From Candidatus Aenigmatarchaeota archaeon (GTDB lineage Archaea; Aenigmatarchaeota; Aenigmatarchaeia; QMZS01): a stretch of DNA of 47,955 nucleotides. The position numbers were made by a program, and so were the translations under genes. Each line of letters begins with the position of its first letter. Within the stretch, counting starts at the first letter, position 1. Below, one piece after another: positions 42,815 to 47,955 of the stretch. The notes below the pieces were generated by a model. That model did not search any database. It was not told the origin of the DNA and worked only from the letters and a program-made list of their open reading frames with translations. The stretch is from NCBI GenBank assembly GCA_030600555.1, contig JAUVLW010000004.1, forward strand, positions 1 to 47,955, in the 5' to 3' direction.

Positions 42815-43597
42815 TTAATCATTGCCAAATCCAAAATCCTGATTATAATTATTTATATTTGATACGAAACCCAACCTTTCATCAGAACACATTTTATTTA
42901 TTTTCGCTGGAGGATAAGGATATATTTCTAAAGCTAAGTCAAATATTCTCAATGAGTCTTTATACAAATCTTCAGCAATTAGTAAATTTTTATTTTCGCC
43001 AAATTTCGTCTTGGAATTTGCATCACCCAATATATTAGTGGCTTTATTATAAAGAATATTTGCAAGTATAGCTTTTTTTGGCAAGCTCTCCGGAATTTGG
43101 TTAAATTCTTCTAAATAGTCTTCATTGGGTCTTACCTCACCCATATCTATATTCTTATAGTCTCCTTTGAACTTTAATCTTACAATTGAATGACCTTTTA
43201 AATTTCCAAGATAACATCTTTCATATAATTCATAATCCAGCATTTCCGCCAAACCCATAAACAATCCGCTTGCACATACACAGTTTATTTTACCAAAATC
43301 CAGGAAATTAGTTAAATAAGTTCCTTTATATTTTTCTGAATAACTTACTAAATCACGAAAACTCAGTTTATCAACTGATTTAACTATAAATTCTCCAATA
43401 ATCTCCTCTACATCTCTTCCATTATTCATATCTCTTTTTAACCCGTCCGCAATTTCATAAAATTTATCCAGATAATATTTGGGTTCTTTCAATTCCCTGC
43501 CTTCAGTTTCCTGTTCACACATCCAGGAAGTATTTATTATTTGCTCAGCTAAAGAGAAATCTGAAGTCAAAGCTCCTTCTGGTAACTTGTTTACCAT
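42815..43597 (-). CDS. Transglutaminase-like (Cys-His-Asp) protein
   Basis: 260 residues. Helical N-terminus (1-95), then NCVCASGLFMGLAEML with Cys as candidate nucleophile, GHSIVRLKF with the His, and NIDMGEVRPN with the Asp, spaced as in transglutaminase-like/SirB1 proteins. A C-terminal helical part (AILANILYNKATNILGD) looks like TPRs. Could be a protease or a non-catalytic scaffold; assignment rests on the C-H-D spacing. Divergent from the TPR protein by 37 bases. Confidence 0.5.
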   Translation of the reverse strand: MVNKLPEGALTSDFSLAEQIINTSWMCEQETEGRELKEPKYYLDKFYEIADGLKRDMNNGRDVEEIIGEFIVKSVDKLSFRDLVSYSEKYKGTYLTNFLDFGKINCVCASGLFMGLAEMLDYELYERCYLGNLKGHSIVRLKFKGDYKNIDMGEVRPNEDYLEEFNQIPESLPKKAILANILYNKATNILGDANSKTKFGENKNLLIAEDLYKDSLRIFDLALEIYPYPPAKINKMCSDERLGFVSNINNYNQDFGFGND

Positions 43598-43634
43598 TAA
43601 TTAGTAAGTTAAATATAAATAATTTACTTAATAT

Positions 43635-44237
43635 ATGGGTAAAAGAAGCAGTGGCAGGAAATATAAATGGAGACCGATTGAAAAAACAAAGGTCCATTAT
43701 ATACCAACTAAAAAAAATCAGAGAAACTCAGAAGAATATCGCAGTAAAGCATTTAATCATCTTAGATCAGGAGATTTCAGAAAAGCAATGTTATCCGTGC
43801 AAAAAGCAATAGAATTAGACCCTAATAATCCAGAAGGTTATTGGTGCAGGGGAAATATTTATATAAACTTAAATGCTTTGGAAAAAACAAAAGAAGATTA
43901 TCTAAGAATTATTAATGATTTGGAGGGGACTATAAACTCAGGGATTAAAATTCCTGATAAAATGAAAGAACTATTAGGAAAAGTCTACAACGATTTAGGG
44001 CTTGTTTATGCTAAACAAAAAAATCCAAAGCAAAAAATTTGTTTTAAGAACTCATTAAAATATTTCGACAGTTCTGAAGCCAATAACAATCTGGCTACTC
44101 TTTATGAAGAGGAAAATAATCCAGAAGAAGCATTAAAATATTATGAAAAAACCCTTGGTTTAGAATATTCATTCGATATTGAGCTTAGAATGGCCCAAAT
44201 TAAGATGGAATTGTACCCTGAGAAATATCAGAAATAA
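43635..44237 (+). CDS. TPR-repeat protein
   Basis: 200 residues. A basic N-terminal tail (GKRSSGRKYKWRPIEKTKVH) is followed by TPR repeats: SGDFRKAMLSVQKAIELDPNN, NPEGYWCRGNIYINLN, KELLGKVYNDLGLVYAKQ, and NNLATLYEEENNPEEALKYY. Binds protein partners. The tail resembles RNA-binding basic stretches, so it may sit on the ribosome or an RNA, but this is inference. Confidence 0.82.
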   Translation: MGKRSSGRKYKWRPIEKTKVHYIPTKKNQRNSEEYRSKAFNHLRSGDFRKAMLSVQKAIELDPNNPEGYWCRGNIYINLNALEKTKEDYLRIINDLEGTINSGIKIPDKMKELLGKVYNDLGLVYAKQKNPKQKICFKNSLKYFDSSEANNNLATLYEEENNPEEALKYYEKTLGLEYSFDIELRMAQIKMELYPEKYQK

Positions 44238-44276
44238 TTTTTATGAAACGCAAATAACTTTTATTTTTAGTTAATT

Positions 44277-44477
44277 ATGGTATTTACAAAAGATACAAAA
44301 CTTAGGGAAATTCTTGATAATGAAAAATCAAAAGGTGTTTTAACTGAACATGGAGTGCCTTGTGCTTCCTGCCCTTTTGCAAGAATGGAACTTGATATTC
44401 TGACTATCGGGGAAATCTGCGAGAGTTATGATATTGACTTAGAAAAATTGCTTGAGAATCTGAATAAAGTTAAATGA
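44277..44477 (+). CDS. DUF1858 small redox-disulfide protein
   Basis: 66 residues. Matches the DUF1858 layout: KLREILDNEKSKGVLTEHGV then CASC (Cys29, Cys32) and IGEICESYDIDLEKLLENLN. The CxxC pair is the presumed redox centre. Stand-alone and downstream of the TPR gene by 39 bases. Partner unknown. Confidence 0.85.
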   Translation: MVFTKDTKLREILDNEKSKGVLTEHGVPCASCPFARMELDILTIGEICESYDIDLEKLLENLNKVK

Positions 44478-44491
44478 AATTAGTTTTACAT

Positions 44492-45120
44492 TTATTGGTG
44501 AAAATATTTCCAATTTTCTGAATCTTTAACTTCTTTGTTATCTGAATTTTTATCAGGCCTTCTCTTTATCATTTGAACACCATTATAATATTCTAACAGT
44601 TCAGAATGTTTATCATCATTTATTATTTTTACTGCGTTTATTTCTTCAGGAAATATTGCTCCTAAAATTAAAAATTCTTTTGACTGTCCGCATTTTCCAA
44701 CATCATAATAATCAACAATGCACCGATTAGTTTTGATTTTAAGTTGGTATATTGTTTTATTGTCTTTGCTGTATAATGAATTGGTTGGCGCAAATACCTG
44801 AGCCATTTGCGGATTAAATGTTGCGGATTTAAATGAACGATTATAAGGATTTAATGTGTATTTATCAAGCAATTTATAAATCAAGTCCTCAGACCCATTT
44901 TCAATTATTTCTTTATCTTCAGTTATTTTTTCCGGAATCTCGCATAGAATAGCATTGGATAAAAAACCAATATTTTCAAAACCGCTCGTGCCGCCTTGTA
45001 TAATTTGATAATCTCTTCCGGGTTTTCATCTGCATGATATTTTTCAGGAACTTTTGAATAATCAAAAGTAAATTCTTCCTTCTTGAAAGGAATTTCTATA
45101 TTGCTTAATCTGAATGACAT
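44492..45120 (-). pseudogene. ADP-ribosyltransferase-like gene, split by a frameshift
   Basis: Two frames belong together. The first (45120-44923) starts MSFRLSNIEIPFKK and runs to EEIIKLYK. The second, open from about 45020 to 44492, begins QGGTSGFENIGFLSNAIL and continues to LIYKLLDKYTLNPYNRSFKS. Joined near 45000-45010 they read LY-x-GG (R-site region), FKSATFNPQMAQVFA (STS-like) and GQSKEFLILGAIFPEEINAV (catalytic Glu region), the order of ADP-ribosyltransferase folds. The shift is one base. It may be a mutation, a sequencing error or programmed frameshifting. A TTG at 44884 is a start only for the second half. Assignment to the ART fold is moderate. Confidence 0.5.
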
Positions 45121-45220
45121 ATAATTACTTAATATTAATTAAAAGTTACTCCTTGTTTAGGGTTATAATCGCGGTAAATAATAAATTCAGAGTTAACTAA
45201 AAAAAATTAGAAAATATTTT

Positions 45221-45940
45221 ATGGTTCTTGAAATTAGAGATTTAAAAGTAAAATCAGGCGAAAAGGATATACTGAAGGGAATAAATTTAAAAATAAATCA
45301 GGGTGAAACCCATGCTCTTTTTGGTCCAAATGCTTCAGGAAAAAGCACACTTGTCCAGACCCTTGCAGGAAATCCCCGATATGAAGTTACTGGAGGTAAG
45401 ATTCTGTTTAATGGGGTTGATATCACTAAACTGCCAACTGAAGAGAGAATCAAGATGGGTCTTGCAATAACCTGGCAGAATCCCCCAACAATAAAAGGAG
45501 TAAAATTGTCCAAATTGCTTGATAAAATATCAAAAAGAGACCTAAAACCTGAAGAACTCGAAGTCAACTCCGGAATACTTAACAGAAATATTAACCAAAA
45601 TTTTTCCGGCGGAGAGAAGAAAATATCTGAGTTATTGCAGGTAATTTCTTTAAATCCAAAACTGGTAATCTTTGATGAAATTGATTCCGGGCTTGATATA
45701 AAAAAACTTGAGAAAGTGAGTAAAATTATAAAAAAAGAATTGATTGATAAAAATGTTTCAGTTCTTGTGATTACGCATAACGGGGAAATCCTGAATTTCC
45801 TGAAACCAAAAATAATAAATGTGTTGGTGGATGGAAAAATTATATGCGAGGAAACTGATTACGGGAAAGTTTTAAAAACTATAAAAGAATATGGATATGA
45901 AAAATGCAGAAAATGCGAATTACACGCAGAAAGACCATGA
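45221..45940 (+). CDS. sufC: SufC, Fe-S cluster assembly ATPase
   Basis: 239 residues. ABC-type ATPase of the SUF system. Walker A GPNASGKST (35-43), signature NFSGGEKK, Walker B LVIFDEIDSGLDIKKLEK, and His in VLVITHNGEIL. It differs from transporters by lacking a membrane partner and is followed by a SufB-like gene. The C-terminus carries a Cys pair (EKCRKCELHA) that lies in the region overlapping the next gene. Confidence 0.95.
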   Translation: MVLEIRDLKVKSGEKDILKGINLKINQGETHALFGPNASGKSTLVQTLAGNPRYEVTGGKILFNGVDITKLPTEERIKMGLAITWQNPPTIKGVKLSKLLDKISKRDLKPEELEVNSGILNRNINQNFSGGEKKISELLQVISLNPKLVIFDEIDSGLDIKKLEKVSKIIKKELIDKNVSVLVITHNGEILNFLKPKIINVLVDGKIICEETDYGKVLKTIKEYGYEKCRKCELHAERP

Positions 45941-46799
45941 AATAAATATAACAAAAATTGAAGGTGTGGAAATTCTGCCGAGTAAGAAGGCAATGGAAAA
46001 ATATGAGTGGACCCAAGAATATTTTAAAGGCGAACCAAAAGAAGGATATTTTATCTGGATTAAGGAACAAATTGATTTTCCTGTTACTACCTGCATGAGC
46101 ATTGCTTCCAAATCCGTGAGCCAGAATCTTCAGAATCTGATAATTATTGAAAAAGGTCTTAAAGTAAAATTGCAGGGAATGTGCAATTCAATTAAAAAAG
46201 ATCTTTGCGGAGGGCACACAGCTTCAGGAAAAATTATATTGAAAGAAAATGCTGTTTTGGAATATAATCACTTCCACACTTGGGGAAAGGAAGATATTGT
46301 TAACACAGATTATGAATTTATTCTTGAGAAAAATTCGAAACTTATTTACAATTATAAAATTCATTCAACCCCAAAAAAAATGAAACTAAATGCTGAGATT
46401 ATTTGTCTTGAAAACTCGAGCGCAAAAATAAAAATTATTGGGGACTGCGAAAACACTGACCTGGAAATCAATGATAATATAACTCTGAAAGGGAAAAATT
46501 CTTCTGGAATTCTTAAACTAAGACTTGTTGGGAAAGAAAACGCAAAAATTCTTTCCCGGTCGCGAATTACAACTGAAGCCGAATGCAAAGGGCATCTTGA
46601 CTGTCAGGGACTCCCAATCCACAAAACCGCTGAGATGATATTAATCCCTGAACTTGTGTGCAAGGATAATCAGTCCCAGATAACTCATGAAGCTTCAATC
46701 GGCAAAATTTCCGAAGAAGAACTGAATTATTTAAAAACCCGGGGTTTAAATGAATCCGAAGCAATTGAATTGATTGTTAATGGTTTTCTTGAGGATTAA
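45891..46799 (+). CDS. sufB: SufB/SufD-family scaffold protein
   Basis: 302 residues; shorter than bacterial SufB (about 470), as in archaeal SufBD. Forms the scaffold with SufC on which Fe-S clusters are built. Core beta-helix: GGHTASGKIILKENAVLEYN. C-terminal signature: ECKGHLDCQGLPIHK, then QITHEASIGKISEEELNYLK and RGLNESEAIELIVNGFLED. The reported start overlaps sufC by 50 bases; inner Met at 45897 or near 45990 (MEKYEWTQEYF) are alternatives. Confidence 0.9.
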   Translation: MDMKNAENANYTQKDHEINITKIEGVEILPSKKAMEKYEWTQEYFKGEPKEGYFIWIKEQIDFPVTTCMSIASKSVSQNLQNLIIIEKGLKVKLQGMCNSIKKDLCGGHTASGKIILKENAVLEYNHFHTWGKEDIVNTDYEFILEKNSKLIYNYKIHSTPKKMKLNAEIICLENSSAKIKIIGDCENTDLEINDNITLKGKNSSGILKLRLVGKENAKILSRSRITTEAECKGHLDCQGLPIHKTAEMILIPELVCKDNQSQITHEASIGKISEEELNYLKTRGLNESEAIELIVNGFLED

Positions 46800-46818
46800 A
46801 AGTTCCAGTTCTTATTTA

Positions 46819-47955
46819 TTAACTATTCAATACCCCTCCACCAAACCAGATATTTCTTGCATCTTCTACTTCTGCTTTTGTAATATTGTCATTGGCTTTC
46901 CATCTTGCTATGAATGCCATTAATTCGGGCATGTCAATTAGGTTATCATTATTGGTGTCTGCTTTGTGGGTTTCACTGGCTGAGCCGAATGTAATTTCGT
47001 AGCCATCACTCACAGTCCCGTTTTCGTCTACTACAAATAAGTAAACAGTTGAACTGTTTGCAAAAGAGCCTTGGTTTATTGTTATATTAATTTCATCATC
47101 TGACCATGCTGTGGGTATTTGAATTTCACGATGAGTACAGTCGAACCATGATGAGTTGTCACCTATTTCGATTCGGGCTTGGGTATGGGCGATATATACA
47201 TTATCAAAATAAACTAAAGTTGGCTCAATTGATGATCCTGTTGTTTCTGCATATGTCCCAAGCATAACAGACTCCCACTCTTCATTTTCCCCTGCTTTAT
47301 GTGTAATAACACTATTGGCAGACCACATTAAAACATTTTCATTATTACCTATTCTACGCTCCCAATATGTCCCATCTGCGGCATCATCTCCTGTATTTCT
47401 CTGCATATAGGTTTCTATTCTTACCCATGTGCCTTGAGGGATCCAATTGGCTCCAGCCACATAAGCACTTCCAGCATCGCCAATCTCCTCAACATCGGCC
47501 ACCTCACAGGAAACTTGCATATTCTTCCATGCATCGGTCGTAGAGTCCCAGCGATTGCAATGTCTCCAACCATAGCTACCAACGTTGCCAGACGTGTCCT
47601 CTGAAATTCTCCAACCTTTATACTGAGCGTAATTATATGTCCCTACACCAAGATCTAAGTAAAACCAGAATGACACATATACATTTGTAAGTGTACCTGA
47701 AGGATTGTAGGCGAAAGAGCCAGCCCAAATATCTTCATTAAACTCATTGATAACAGATTGACCTGTGTGCTTTTCAACGTCTGTGTACTTTGGCTCGCTC
47801 ACGCTATCACCAACAATAAACCAGTCAGTCTTTGAAAAAGTATCTCCATTTATAGCATTATCTATATGGTCACCTAACCATTCATGCGTTAAGGGATTTA
47901 CCCCAAACCCACTTCCTCCCACAACAACATTTTCTCCATCAGAAACGATCTCACT
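46819..47955 (-). CDS. Secreted protein with lectin-like fold and Ca-binding C-terminus (cut by right edge)
   Basis: The frame is open to base 47955 and only the C-terminal 378 residues are seen (the GTG at 47922 is not a real start). The visible part is a jelly-roll-like domain (SFWFYLDLGVGTYNYAQYKG, ARIEIGDNSSW) with DNVYIAHTQARI, an Ig/TIG-like unit (NITINQGSFANSSTVYLFVV) and a C-terminal single EF-hand/dockerin-like loop (DTNNDNLIDMPELMAFIARW), ending FGGGVLNS. Some codons are more G/C-rich than elsewhere in the window. Probably a secreted glycan-binding or lyase-type protein. Confidence 0.7.
   Translation of the reverse strand, partial: SEIVSDGENVVVGGSGFGVNPLTHEWLGDHIDNAINGDTFSKTDWFIVGDSVSEPKYTDVEKHTGQSVINEFNEDIWAGSFAYNPSGTLTNVYVSFWFYLDLGVGTYNYAQYKGWRISEDTSGNVGSYGWRHCNRWDSTTDAWKNMQVSCEVADVEEIGDAGSAYVAGANWIPQGTWVRIETYMQRNTGDDAADGTYWERRIGNNENVLMWSANSVITHKAGENEEWESVMLGTYAETTGSSIEPTLVYFDNVYIAHTQARIEIGDNSSWFDCTHREIQIPTAWSDDEINITINQGSFANSSTVYLFVVDENGTVSDGYEITFGSASETHKADTNNDNLIDMPELMAFIARWKANDNITKAEVEDARNIWFGGGVLNS

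Noticed and set aside
1-47955. Left and right cut genes as two halves of one gene on a circular molecule
   Set aside because: The two frames are out of phase at the join and no terminal overlap is visible, so the window looks like a linear cut.

Overview
The window reads as chromosomal DNA of a low-GC archaeon, most likely a DPANN-type lineage (Woesearchaeota/Pacearchaeota-like; lineage is inference). Evidence: archaeal/eukaryotic-type ribosomal proteins (uL2, eL43, uS13, uS4) scattered singly or in a pair instead of in one large operon, an aRF1-type release factor, an archaeal ThrRS with the archaeal N-terminal domain, RtcA, class III signal peptides of archaeal pilins, A/T-rich promoter boxes very close to start codons with few Shine-Dalgarno sequences, and three tRNA genes each broken by two or three introns. 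TAA, TAG and TGA all end genes.

Layout. 1-638: start of a secreted beta-helix-type protein cut by the window edge. 761-10602: uL2, a nucleoside deoxyribosyltransferase-like enzyme, three pilin-like genes, ThrRS, a 1017-residue beta-helix surface protein, eL43, two small genes and aRF1. 10632-14046: tRNA-Arg(UCU), a secretion-type ATPase with two pilin-like partners, and tRNA-Gly(CCC). 14090-22323: a membrane-anchored unknown, RtcA, a metallophosphoesterase, a MATE exporter and a MoxR-DUF58-VWA-BatD-like operon. 22412-30196: a glycosyltransferase bordered by a fragment of a second moxR, adenylosuccinate lyase, PspC, two exonuclease-fold proteins, tRNA-Glu(CUC), small membrane and Cys-rich proteins and an amino-acid permease. 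30272-41282: a cell-surface glycan region with a 1280-residue protein carrying two deacetylase-like domains, two proteins with internal signal sequences, and six overlapping genes (PIG-L deacetylase, WbqC, glycosyltransferase, GNAT, DegT aminotransferase, lipoprotein). 41488-46799: uS13-uS4, a transglutaminase-like protein, a TPR protein, a DUF1858 protein, a frameshifted ADP-ribosyltransferase-like gene and sufC-sufB. 46819-47955: the C-terminal part of a second large secreted protein.

How the parts work together. Translation genes (four ribosomal proteins, ThrRS, aRF1, three tRNAs) are interleaved with envelope genes: pilins and their ATPase, large secreted proteins, and glycan-building enzymes. 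The six-gene glycan operon would deacetylate, aminate, acetylate and transfer sugars, and ends with a lipoprotein that may act on or with the product. SufC-SufB supplies Fe-S clusters.

The most striking observation concerns the tRNA introns. tRNA-Arg(UCU) and tRNA-Glu(CUC) carry two related intron families in swapped places. Family A, a three-hairpin element with 92 nt about 93% identical and a compensatory base-pair change, sits in the anticodon loop of tRNA-Arg but in the T-loop of tRNA-Glu. Family B, one hairpin, sits in the T-loop of tRNA-Arg but in the anticodon loop of tRNA-Glu. This points to intron exchange or transposition between tRNA positions and to a structured RNA worth testing. 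No CRISPR array, insertion sequence, integrase or rRNA was seen, and no gene-free stretch exceeds 300 bases.
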